A DNA stretch of 64,000 nucleotides from contig NZ_OOHN01000008.1 of the NCBI RefSeq assembly GCF_900323545.1, positions 2,978,019 through 3,042,018 of the forward strand. The letters are read 5' to 3'. Position 1 is the first letter of the stretch; each line of letters begins with the position of its first letter. Below are positions 27,201 to 40,870 of the stretch, one piece after another. The notes under the pieces are model-generated. The model ran no database searches, was not told where the DNA came from, and saw only the letters and a list, made by a program, of their open reading frames with translations. Source of the stretch: Actinomyces sp. Marseille-P3109 (GTDB lineage: Bacteria; Actinomycetota; Actinomycetes; Actinomycetales; Actinomycetaceae). Both the position numbers and the translations under genes were made by a program.

Positions 27201-27261
27201 AGGACGTCGGCGGCCCCGCAGCGGTCGGGGCGCTGCTACGGGCGTCAGCCGTGATCGTCAT
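24214..27261 (-). CDS. 1,015-residue RDD-FHA protein
   Basis: Starts with a disordered segment (1-75), then an RDD membrane domain (about 80-220: RARVVAGVIDLVIG, later GWHDKLSGM), a low-complexity Ala/Ser/Thr/Pro-rich region of about 680 residues, and a C-terminal FHA domain with VGRDP, SVSKTH and STNGT intact. RDD domains are proposed ion/proton exchange modules; FHA binds phosphothreonine, probably a target of the nearby kinase. The ATG at 27261 is chosen for its AGGAGG 8 nt upstream and its ATGA overlap with the transglutaminase-like gene; the open frame to 27399 lies inside that gene. It is the last gene of the minus-strand operon. Confidence 0.85.
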   Translation of the reverse strand: MTITADARSSAPTAAGPPTSSQSTTDASQAASVSPYGIVPDAPTAPDEPPRGDGQGRRSDDAGPPHAPGFTAQGPRRPRRRLAPAPVRARVVAGVIDLVIGSLLVTGMTVLIWQVAGQPVLTSGLIAFAVVVGLRWLAIAATGWSLGGLLLRVRMLGARNQTPSPLGSFLHADLILAVSVTTLGLGTIALMRSAASDPEGRGWHDKLSGMALLHTGKTNRPGRDDAPHSAQASAAPAGASAQPSPDLDSEAAPRSRRRRDQKAEKKTEKALRRASRAGSASSTADAGAAAGAAGATVGAQSATEAGIMASPGGTAHPTTSDPVSSSIRRPRPARPGQPARHAGRPLAAGSPSSASRTAPATAAAYTSAVFGSTVSADGYGVIQAPRTAKATKAATLSSSATSAASANPAVSDTDAAAVAAASATPVDPQASAALAAAEASARSAPPAVQPAQAEQSAGTAGSADAAATAATSPKPTVKRSSTSGRATPSRPSEARRPVPVRSSPMDAETATLEAVDDTPEPSTNASPSAPHPADHQSPGARTPSAESSKKPNDSEARQASSSQDATPSTQVPRSKATKAVTSQTMEPRHAHAQRWRTQSGNPGRKTSSSSAAPTEDRREPASQPGVPRRESLFTSERHRFAAGSSSAPEVAHTFDTSSILPSGDRNTQALIDSVPWSSVPTSVDAATVDSLPEGVIISDDGSPRKPSPVSSQPDLTNPATVPGGVPASTTGDAHPTVRSHRSHAQTPGHAGGATSTATPEAPSRRTRSTHRFQGPGIPEPAEGRAAHGDLHGDLHGDLHGDVRSDLQGESHSGTRSDARTGLSEVPASRHESRESDGPVPAQPRTSRVASPSSVTSAHTGHSAGSAASAAAPASAPAAPATPVVPAASAQTATPSLPSASSAAPALSVRLVPLLGGSPILIHEPTVVGRDPDNISAYPGAERVALDDPTRSVSKTHAAIFPLLDGVWVTDLHSTNGTRVEHRDGSSIEAVPDKALSALEGSTIFFGRIAFKVEVV
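24859..24903 (-). repeat. 12-bp tandem repeat in RDD-FHA gene
   Basis: Nearly four units of a 12-bp repeat (ATCACCGTGGAG on the plus strand) encode HGDL repeats in the disordered region. The first unit differs by one base and the last is cut. Likely length-variable. Confidence 0.8.
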
Positions 27262-29822
27262 GACCGCAACCTCCTGGGTCGACGTGACCGCCTCCCGGCG
27301 GGATGGACAAGAGAGCGCGGGGACAGGCGGGCCATGGCCCGCCCCAGGCGTGAGCGTTCCGCACCCATGGAGCGGACAATCGCGTCTGAGGATTCCCACA
27401 ACTCCCCTAGAGCGTACGACGCGGGCTCCCCGGAGCTGAAGACCTGAGTGTCAACTGCTCCGGCGAAACGGGGCAGATCGGCCTGCGGGAAGTGCGGGGC
27501 CAGCTGCGCGGCCGCCTCGCGCCGGGTGACGCCCCACCCGGGCACGCGCCCCAGGTCCCGGGCGCGGTCGAGGATCTCCTCCCAGGCCCCCAGGGCCTTG
27601 CCGACGCCGGTGCGTCCCCGCCGTCGGCTGCGTCTCCAGGCCTTCCAGCCCAGGACGGAGCCCACGACCGCCGCGATGGCCAGGATGGAGCCTCCCACGA
27701 CGATGACCGCCGTCGGCAGGCCGCCCTTGTCGTCGTCCTGGGGGTCGTTGCGCTGGGGGTCCTCGTAGTTGGGGGGCAGCTGGGCCGGGTCCTCGTTGGG
27801 CAGTGGGGGCTGGAGGACGTTGGGCTCGGGGTTGGAGACCTTCTGGGTGGTCTGCTGCTGGGGGACCTGGTCGCGGTCCGGGGTGACGTCGAAGGACACC
27901 CAGCCCAGCCCCTCGAAGGGAATCTCCACCCAGGCCTTGACGTCCTCACCGGTGACGGTCTTGGCATCGCCGTCGGTGGCCGGGTCGAAGCCCATGACCA
28001 CGCGCGCCGGGATGTTGAGCGAGCGGCACATGAGCATCATGAGGACCGAGTACTGCTCGTCGTCGCCGATGAGGGAGTCGGCCTCCACCATCGAGGCGAT
28101 GCGGGCGGCCCCGTGACCCGGCTGGGAGGGGCTCTGGGTGCCGTCGGAGTAGTAGCTCGTGCGCAGGCGCTGCTGAAGCGCCCGGACCTGGGCGATGGGG
28201 TTGGACTCCGCGCCGACGATCTCCTTGGCCAGGGAGGCCACCGACGACGGCACCTGATCGATCGGGCCCAGTGAGGTCTGGGCGATGGACGCCTTGTTGA
28301 GCGTGGCCTCCGAGGGCGGCGTGTAGGGGGCGACTCGCTCGGTGAGGACGTCGCCCTCGGCCAGGCCGCTGGTGGCGATGCCGGTGGAGGAGAACTTGTC
28401 GTAGTACATGCCCTCGCTCAGGGCGGACTGACGCGGGCCGGAGGACTCGATGCGGATCGTCTCGGGCATGGTGGGGACCCAGGGGAAGCTGTAGTCCTCG
28501 ATCGTCAGGGAGGAGGTCTGCTTCTTCCCGTCGAGCCGGCTCGCCGTCAGCTGGGTCTTGTCGCCGATGCGCTCGAAGCGTGACTGGCCGTTCTCGTTCT
28601 GCCCGATGTGGGCCGACAACCCGTCGTAGGAGTCCATCGCGGCGATGCGGATGCGCCCGCCCTTGGGCAGGTTGGAGGGCTTCATGAGCTGGGTGTGGGC
28701 CTTGTCCGTCTCCAGGGTGCGCACCAGGGACAGCGGGCTGGCGTACTCGGTCAGGTCCAGGGGCGGCTGGAACAGGTCTCGCACCACCGTCCGGGAGGCG
28801 GGCGCGGCGGGGGTGAGGGCCATGGCGGCCAGGGAGGTGACGATGAGCAGGACGGCCGCGATGACCGCCCCGCGCAGGGCCGCCCGGCCCAGGTCACCGG
28901 TCGAGCGTGCGCTCGTGGTCCCCGAGGTCGTGGAGAAGGAGCTCAGGTCCAGGGCCTCGATGACGTGGCTGCGCCGCTGCCGCAGGGAGCCGCAGGTCCA
29001 CAGGGCCAGGATGCCGGCGACGAACAGGACGCCCAGCGCCGTAGGGCGCACGGCCTCCTGCCCGCCCCAGCCGATGCCGACGACGGGCAGCAGGACGAGG
29101 CTCAGCCCGGCCAGGACCTCGCGGCCCGCCAGGATGAGACGGGTCGCCAGAGCCGAGACCACCAGCCCGGCCAGCCACGGCAGCACCGTCATGCCGCTGA
29201 AGGAGCTCAGCGGCATCGGTACGGTCAGGGCGTCGCGCCACACGGTGACCGTGGCGGCCAGAACGGTCTTGACGGCCGTGAGCCCGGAGCCGACGTCGGT
29301 CAGCAGCCAGGGGGCCACCAGGACGTGCACCAGCGCCAGGGCGGCCATGCTCGGCAGCACCGACAGGCGCAGGCGCGAGCAGGCGAAGGCCGTCAGGCCG
29401 CCGATGAGTGCCCCGTAACCCACGGCCAGGCAGCCGATGACGGAGGCGAAGACCGGCAGGAAGGGAACTGCGCCGACGGCGATGATCCCGGCCGCCAGGG
29501 TCAGCTCGAGGGCGGCGACCGCCGGTGTGGGCGGCTTGGCTCCTCGCCGCGGAGGCAGGAAGCGGTGAGCCGAGAGCGCCGGCCTGGAAGGACGCGCCAG
29601 GAGCGGGCCGGCACCGGTGACCGAGCGGGCCGGTCGAGTCGTTTCGGTGCTGTAGAGACTGCGCGTGCGCGACGAGGTCGCCGTCAGCCACGAGGAGGAG
29701 GACTCGGGGGAGCGCGCGGAGGGCTGCCCGGCCGCCTGCGAGGGGGCCTCGGCGGGCGATCCGGAGGCAGGAGAGCCCGCGGTGCGCGGGGGCCAGGTGG
29801 TGGGGGTCGTCGTAGGGGTCAT
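27258..29822 (-). CDS. transglutaminase-like membrane protein, catalytic Cys and His replaced
   Basis: An 854-residue protein of the DUF3488/transglutaminase-like (TgpA) family. A disordered N-terminus (1-90), about seven to eight membrane helices (about 95-330), an extracytoplasmic transglutaminase-fold domain (about 350-680), one further helix (about 700-720) and a cytoplasmic tail are visible. The core should read G-x-C-E-Q-[FY] with HAW and FD-TP. Here it reads GDDEQY (Asp588 for Cys), VKAW (Lys629 for His) and FDVTP (Asp645 kept). The protein is therefore probably not a cysteine transferase or protease; a scaffold or peptide-binding role is likely. Both ends overlap neighbours by ATGA. 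Confidence 0.88.
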   Translation of the reverse strand: MTPTTTPTTWPPRTAGSPASGSPAEAPSQAAGQPSARSPESSSSWLTATSSRTRSLYSTETTRPARSVTGAGPLLARPSRPALSAHRFLPPRRGAKPPTPAVAALELTLAAGIIAVGAVPFLPVFASVIGCLAVGYGALIGGLTAFACSRLRLSVLPSMAALALVHVLVAPWLLTDVGSGLTAVKTVLAATVTVWRDALTVPMPLSSFSGMTVLPWLAGLVVSALATRLILAGREVLAGLSLVLLPVVGIGWGGQEAVRPTALGVLFVAGILALWTCGSLRQRRSHVIEALDLSSFSTTSGTTSARSTGDLGRAALRGAVIAAVLLIVTSLAAMALTPAAPASRTVVRDLFQPPLDLTEYASPLSLVRTLETDKAHTQLMKPSNLPKGGRIRIAAMDSYDGLSAHIGQNENGQSRFERIGDKTQLTASRLDGKKQTSSLTIEDYSFPWVPTMPETIRIESSGPRQSALSEGMYYDKFSSTGIATSGLAEGDVLTERVAPYTPPSEATLNKASIAQTSLGPIDQVPSSVASLAKEIVGAESNPIAQVRALQQRLRTSYYSDGTQSPSQPGHGAARIASMVEADSLIGDDEQYSVLMMLMCRSLNIPARVVMGFDPATDGDAKTVTGEDVKAWVEIPFEGLGWVSFDVTPDRDQVPQQQTTQKVSNPEPNVLQPPLPNEDPAQLPPNYEDPQRNDPQDDDKGGLPTAVIVVGGSILAIAAVVGSVLGWKAWRRSRRRGRTGVGKALGAWEEILDRARDLGRVPGWGVTRREAAAQLAPHFPQADLPRFAGAVDTQVFSSGEPASYALGELWESSDAIVRSMGAERSRLGRAMARLSPRSLVHPAGRRSRRPRRLRS

Positions 29823-31186
29823 AGTGCTCGCCTCAGGGCGGTGGGAAGCTGCTCAAGACGGTCCATGTCCACCACCGGCATCGTTCCGGCGTGGAGGCGC
29901 GACAGACCCTGCTGCCCTGCACGCAGGGTGACGGCCACCATGGACAGAGGAGCAAAGCTGCGGGCCCGGGCCAGGGTGGCGCGGTCGACCTCCTGACCGG
30001 TGACAAGGACGACGATAGAGGCCTCGGGGTACGCCGTACAGGCGTGTCGCACCAGGAGGTCGCAGCTGACGTCGTCCTCACCGGTGCTCAGCAGGCAGGA
30101 CGTGTCCAGCATCCGCAGGGACGAGGAGGTGGGCAGGGAACCGATCTGGGTGACGAAGCGGACCTCGCGGCCGTCCTGGATCGCGTCCATGGTCAGGGAG
30201 CAGGCGATCGACACCGCGGTCTCGAAGTCCTCCTCACCGGCGTAGTCGTCCTGACGGGTGGACAGCAGGACGAGCAGGCTGGAGCGGCGCGTCTCCTCGA
30301 ACTGACGCACCATGAGCCTTCCGGTGCGCGCGGTAGTGCGCCAGTGGACGTTGCGCCGGTCGTCGCCGGGGACGTAGTCGCGCAGGGCGTGGAAGGCGAC
30401 GTCGGAGCTGGACAGGTCCTGGGTGACAGCGCCCTCGATGTCCCGCAGGACGCCGTGCAGCACCGTGTTCAGGCGCAGGGTGCGCGGGTGGATGTGGATG
30501 TTCTGGGCTTCGGTCAGGGAGCGCTCGCGCTGGAGCAGCCCCACCGGGTCGCGCTGGACCGCCAGGACCGGACCCACGGTGACGATGCCGCGGCGCTGGG
30601 TGGGCAGCACGAAGCCCCGCTCGTGGACGGCCCGGGGGGTCAGGGTGGGGACGACGAAGACGGCGCGCCCCGGCCCCACCGGCATCTCCATGCGCGAGGG
30701 CAGCAGTGGCCGCGTGCGCGGGTTGGTGACGGTCAGGCGGATGAGGGCGTGGTCGCCCACCGTGACGCGGGGCTCGAGCAGGCTGTGGTTGACCGAGTAG
30801 CCGCCGCGGGGGATGAGCCACAGCCAGGCGCTCACCACGACGACGCCGACGACCGCGGCGGCGCTCCAGGCCTCCTGCCACCCCATGACGGCGCCGGTCA
30901 GGCCGCAGGCCGCGAGCAGCACGAGACAGCCCCAGCCCACCGGGGTGATCGTGTGCAGCAGCCAGCGCAGCGGTCTCAGCGCCGTGGCGACGGCGTCGGT
31001 CAGTCGGGACCTCGCCGGTCTGGCGGTCAGGGCGGCGCTCGCGGAGGCCGACGATGACGCCGCCGCGGCCGCCGACGCCGAGGAGGCCGGGGACGCTGCG
31101 GCGGGGGAGGTGAATGCGCCGGCCCGGCCCGCGGGCCCCGGACGGGCCGGGCGGGCGGAGCTCTGCGACGTCGTCTGAGGCGGCAT
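29819..31186 (-). CDS. DUF58 domain protein
   Basis: About 455 residues with an Ala/Ser-rich N-terminus, two membrane helices (about 75-120) and the DUF58 region. Its signature, RDYVPGDDRRNVHWRTTA, is followed by the hydrophobic strand of a von Willebrand A-like fold (SSLLVLLSTRQDD). DUF58 proteins are almost always paired with MoxR AAA+ ATPases and are thought to assist assembly or activation of exported complexes. The ATG at 31186 is used; a TTG at 31195 that overlaps the MoxR stop is an alternative, and neither has a clear ribosome binding site. The stop overlaps the transglutaminase-like start by 4 nt. Confidence 0.88.
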   Translation of the reverse strand: MPPQTTSQSSARPARPGPAGRAGAFTSPAAASPASSASAAAAASSSASASAALTARPARSRLTDAVATALRPLRWLLHTITPVGWGCLVLLAACGLTGAVMGWQEAWSAAAVVGVVVVSAWLWLIPRGGYSVNHSLLEPRVTVGDHALIRLTVTNPRTRPLLPSRMEMPVGPGRAVFVVPTLTPRAVHERGFVLPTQRRGIVTVGPVLAVQRDPVGLLQRERSLTEAQNIHIHPRTLRLNTVLHGVLRDIEGAVTQDLSSSDVAFHALRDYVPGDDRRNVHWRTTARTGRLMVRQFEETRRSSLLVLLSTRQDDYAGEEDFETAVSIACSLTMDAIQDGREVRFVTQIGSLPTSSSLRMLDTSCLLSTGEDDVSCDLLVRHACTAYPEASIVVLVTGQEVDRATLARARSFAPLSMVAVTLRAGQQGLSRLHAGTMPVVDMDRLEQLPTALRRAL

Positions 31187-31191
31187 ACGGC

Positions 31192-32157
31192 TCAATCGCG
31201 GGTCGTGGGTGCGGGGACCTGGCTCAGGGCGGCGGTGATGACGCCGGAGGCGGTGGCGCCGGTGAACTCAGCGTCGGGGTCCATGACCAGGCGGTGGGCC
31301 CACACGACCTGAGCGAGGTCCTTGACGTCATCGGGCAGGACGAAGCTGCGTCCCTGAGCGGCGGCCCACACGCGGGCGGCGCGGGCCATGCCGATGGCGC
31401 CACGGGTGGACACGCCCATGCGGGTCTCCTCGGCGGCGCGCGTGGCCTCGACCAGGGCTCCGATGTAGTCCAGCACCGAGTTCTCGATGTGGTTGGTGGC
31501 GGCCAGGTCCGCCATGGAGGCCACGACGGAGGAGGCCACCACCGCGGACAGGTTCTTGGAACGGTCCGGGTGGGCCGAGCTGGACAGGATCTGGGTGAGC
31601 GCCTCCCGGTTGGGGTAGCCCACGGAGGCCTTCATGAGGAAGCGGTCCAGTTGGGCCTCGGGCAGTCGGTAGGTGCCGGCCTGCTCGATGGGGTTCTGGG
31701 TGGCGATGACCATGAAGGGGCGCTCGGTCGTGTGGCGCACGCCGTCGACCGTCACCTGGGACTCCTCCATGACCTCCAGGAGCGCCGACTGGGTCTTGGG
31801 GCTGGCCCGGTTGATCTCGTCGGCCAGGACGATCGAGGAGAAGATGGGGCCGGCGTGGAAGTCCCACGAGCCGGTCTTCTGGTCGTAGATCGTCACGCCC
31901 GTGATATCGCTGGGCAGCAGGTCGGGGGTGAACTGGATACGCGAGTGCGTCCCCTGCACCGAGGCGGCCAGGGCGCGGGCCAGGGCGGTCTTGCCGGTTC
32001 CGGGGGCGTCCTCGAGCAGGAGGTGCCCCTCGGAGAGCATGGTGGTCAGGGCCAGTTTGATCACGTCCTCCTTGTCCAGCAGCGCCTGACCGACGTTGTT
32101 GACAATGGTGGAGAAGGCGTCAGCGAACCATGTCGCGTTCTCGGGGGTCATCGGCAT
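31192..32157 (-). CDS. MoxR-family AAA+ ATPase
   Basis: A 321-residue AAA+ ATPase. Walker A is EDAPGTGKTALA, Walker B VLADEINRASP, and sensor 1 is ATQNPIEQ, all characteristic of the MoxR group. These act as chaperones for metal-protein or surface-complex assembly, usually with a DUF58/vWA partner, as here. The ATG at 32157 follows GAAGGATC; the frame upstream to 32217 encodes nothing conserved. It lies 80 nt after the giant surface-protein gene. Confidence 0.92.
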   Translation of the reverse strand: MPMTPENATWFADAFSTIVNNVGQALLDKEDVIKLALTTMLSEGHLLLEDAPGTGKTALARALAASVQGTHSRIQFTPDLLPSDITGVTIYDQKTGSWDFHAGPIFSSIVLADEINRASPKTQSALLEVMEESQVTVDGVRHTTERPFMVIATQNPIEQAGTYRLPEAQLDRFLMKASVGYPNREALTQILSSSAHPDRSKNLSAVVASSVVASMADLAATNHIENSVLDYIGALVEATRAAEETRMGVSTRGAIGMARAARVWAAAQGRSFVLPDDVKDLAQVVWAHRLVMDPDAEFTGATASGVITAALSQVPAPTTRD

Positions 32158-32218
32158 GGAATCAATGATCCTTCGGGTGGAGAGATGTGAGTGTGTGAGT
32201 TGTTGCGTACCGGGCATC

Positions 32219-32237
32219 GATCCGGTTAATGATCCGG

Positions 32238-32240
<3 letters not shown>
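32219..32240 (-). repeat. 10-bp direct repeat at the stop of the giant gene
   Basis: GATCCGGTTA occurs at 32219-32228 and 32231-32240, a 12-bp period. The second copy includes the TAA stop of the giant gene. No hairpin was found here, so transcription probably continues into moxR. Confidence 0.6.
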
Positions 32241-38545
<6,305 letters not shown>

Positions 38546-38549
<4 letters not shown>

Positions 38550-38986
38550 TGGGCCCCTTGGGGACTACGAGATGCGACCTCCTGGACGAGGGTTCGTCGC
38601 AGCATCGTCGAGGAGGTGGTGGGTGTGTAGGGCAGGTAGATCACCGAGGCGCCCACCTCAGCCATCTCGGCCTCGAGGCGGCGGCCCTTGTCCGTGCCCT
38701 CCCAGTCGGTGCCCTTGAACAGCACGTCGAAGGGGGAGCGTTTCCAGGCCAGGCGCTTGTCCTGGTCGTAGTCGGGAACCACGGAGTTCACCATGCGCAG
38801 CGCGGCCACCATGGCCATGCGCTCGGCCAGGGGCACGATGGGGCCGCGCCCCTTCATCCTCTCCAGGGACTCGTCGGTGGCGACTCCTGCGATGAGGTGG
38901 TCGCAGCGCTTGGCGGCCTCGGTGAGGATGTTGAGGTGTCCCACGTGCAGCATGTCGAAGCCGCCGGGGACGTAGCCGGTGATCAT
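38546..38986 (-). CDS. cytidylyltransferase-family protein (TagD/RfaE2-like)
   Basis: A 146-residue nucleotidyltransferase. The HxGH catalytic motif is at residues 14-17 (FDMLHVGHLNIL) and a C-terminal segment YTPTTSSTMLRR resembles the second nucleotide-binding motif. Relatives make CDP-glycerol, CDP-ribitol precursors or ADP-heptose for wall glycans; the substrate is not determined by sequence. The ATG at 38986 has AAGGGAG 7 nt upstream and overlaps the sugar-transferase stop (TGATG). Its stop overlaps the giant-protein GTG, which ties a glycan precursor enzyme to the surface protein. A link to the CDP-alcohol phosphatidyltransferase at 42582 is plausible. Confidence 0.85.
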
Positions 38987-40437
38987 CAGTAAGCTCCCTT
39001 TCCGCCGATGACCGCGCGCAGCGTCCCGGCGAAGATCTTCGCGTCCAGGGCTCCGCCCCGGTTCTCCACGTAGTGACGGTCCAGGGCCACGGTGGAGGCC
39101 CAGGACAGGTCCGAACGTCCGGAGATCTGCCACAGGCCGGTCAGCCCGGGCTTGACCAGGAGACGACGCAGAGCCTCGGCGTCGTACTTGGCGACCTCGA
39201 CGGGAAGTGCGGGGCGGGGCCCCACCAGGCTCATGTCGCCGCGTACGACGTTGATGAGCTGAGGCAGCTCGTCGATCGACAGACGGCGGATCCAGCGGCC
39301 CACCCGGGTGATGCGCGGGTCCTGGCGGTCCTTGAACATGACCTCGTTACCGGCGTCGCCACCGGCCTTGACCACGGAGGCCCGGCGGGCGTCGGAGTCG
39401 ATGTACATCGAGCGGAACTTCCACATGGTGAAGGGCTTGCCGTTCTGGCCCACGCGGGTCTGGGTGTAGAAGACCGGCCCGGGGGAATCGATGCGGATCG
39501 CGACCGCGGTGGCCGCCAGCAGCGGCGAGATGAGCGTCAGCCCGACGGCGCCGGCGAACCGGTCGAACAGGGACTTGCCCAGAGCGCGGGTACGGCGGGT
39601 CTTGACGGCGATGAGACCGGTCCAGCCGTGCGTGACGGTCAGGGCCCGCATGCGCCCGGGCACGACGTCCTGCAGGCCGGGGGCGACGACGAGGCGCACC
39701 TGGGTGTTCTCCAGGCCGCGCATGAGGGTCACCAGGTCCTCCGGGGTGACCGAGCCGACCGTCATGACGGCGTCGATGCGCTCGGCGTGCAGGGTCTGGG
39801 TGATGTGCTGGGGGCTGCGCACGGGCTCGGCCGAGTGGAAGGCGCGGTCCTGCCCGGAGGACAGGTAGCCCACGATGAGGAAGCCGTCCATGGGGTGGCG
39901 GCGCAGCTGGGTGAGCAGGGGCTGGGCGCCAGAGCCCATGACGATGAGGGTGCGGCGCAGCGCGTGGCCCTCGAGGCGGCGGCGGCGCAGCCAGCCGGAC
40001 TCGATGGAGCGTCCGGTGATGGCCAGGAGGAGCTGGACCGCCAGGGCCGCCATGAGGGTGGTCCGGGCGACTCCGGACAGGTCGGCCAGCAGCAGGGCCA
40101 CCGGGACGCTCACGGCGGCCGCGGCGACGAAACGACCCGTGCCGGGTCCGGCCTGCTCCACGGCGTCGATGCCGAGGGCTCCCAGGAACCAGGCGATGAG
40201 CACCATCGTGGTGCCCACCGTGGCCGCGGACCAGACCAGTGACAGGTGGCCGCCCAGCAGGGCGACCCAGACAGGGGCGGTGACGGCGAAGAGGTCGGAC
40301 AGCACGAGCCAGATGACGAGGTCGCGGCGCGTGCGTGCCCAGGGACTGCGCGGAGCTGTGGTGGAGGTGGCGTCGGCTGCTGTCGAGGGACGCCGGTGCT
40401 GCTCGCGCTGGGGCAGTGTCAGGGTCGAACTAGACAA
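38986..40437 (-). CDS. polyprenyl glycosylphosphotransferase (initiating sugar transferase)
   Basis: A 483-residue WbaP-type polyisoprenyl-phosphate hexose-1-phosphate transferase that starts surface-glycan repeat units on undecaprenyl phosphate. There are four to five N-terminal membrane helices (about 30-160), a Rossmann-like middle (160-275) and the catalytic C-terminal domain with DSPGPVFYTQTRVGQNGKPF, WKFRSM, IDELPQ, VGPRP and the PGLTGLWQISGRS motif. The TTG start at 40437 has CGGAG upstream. It is the first gene of the minus-strand operon that continues through the PFNA-type genes. Confidence 0.93.
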   Translation of the reverse strand: MSSSTLTLPQREQHRRPSTAADATSTTAPRSPWARTRRDLVIWLVLSDLFAVTAPVWVALLGGHLSLVWSAATVGTTMVLIAWFLGALGIDAVEQAGPGTGRFVAAAAVSVPVALLLADLSGVARTTLMAALAVQLLLAITGRSIESGWLRRRRLEGHALRRTLIVMGSGAQPLLTQLRRHPMDGFLIVGYLSSGQDRAFHSAEPVRSPQHITQTLHAERIDAVMTVGSVTPEDLVTLMRGLENTQVRLVVAPGLQDVVPGRMRALTVTHGWTGLIAVKTRRTRALGKSLFDRFAGAVGLTLISPLLAATAVAIRIDSPGPVFYTQTRVGQNGKPFTMWKFRSMYIDSDARRASVVKAGGDAGNEVMFKDRQDPRITRVGRWIRRLSIDELPQLINVVRGDMSLVGPRPALPVEVAKYDAEALRRLLVKPGLTGLWQISGRSDLSWASTVALDRHYVENRGGALDAKIFAGTLRAVIGGKGAY

Positions 40438-40870
40438 GGTGGACTCCGCAGGGATCGAGGGTGGGTAATAACTGGTCGAGTGGTGCTGACGGGACGTCGC
40501 GAACAGCAGCAGTTTTAGAATGCTACTAACTCTGGACGGCGTTATTTGTGGGAAGTGGCCAAGATCGCAGGGTCAGGAAGAGGAGTCGGGGTGCGTTTGA
40601 AGTGACTCTATGTTACAGGTGAGCAACGATGCAGAGGTGCCAATACACTTATGAGGGACCTTTCAGGGTTTGTCCAGCAAGGGGTGTTTGGCCTGGTCAA
40701 GGCCGGTTTGCTGGGGTTATGCCAAGGGGGGTGGTTGGGGGTCGGTCAATGTCACAAGTCGATAAACAAAAGATAGCAGGTCGCTGATGATGGTGCGTCT
40801 ACTCTCGTGCCTGTCTTCAGTCTTCCCCCGACGCCAGATTGTGACCTTCCTACAACATCAGGAGTGCGAT
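40438..40870. other. AT-richer divergent promoter region of the glycan locus
   Basis: A 433-base gap between the divergent sugar-transferase and flippase genes, with clearly lower GC than either. It must carry both promoters. For the flippase, TTGGGG near 40733 with a GATAAA about 20 bases downstream is a weak candidate. No hairpin, riboswitch or small gene was supported. A frame open from 40787 is in phase with the flippase but has no start signal. Confidence 0.5.

Noticed and set aside
28608..29996. Plus-strand frames over the transglutaminase-like and DUF58 genes
   Set aside because: Gln/Gly/Arg-rich shadow composition, no start signals, and the minus-strand genes are tightly overlapped as an operon.
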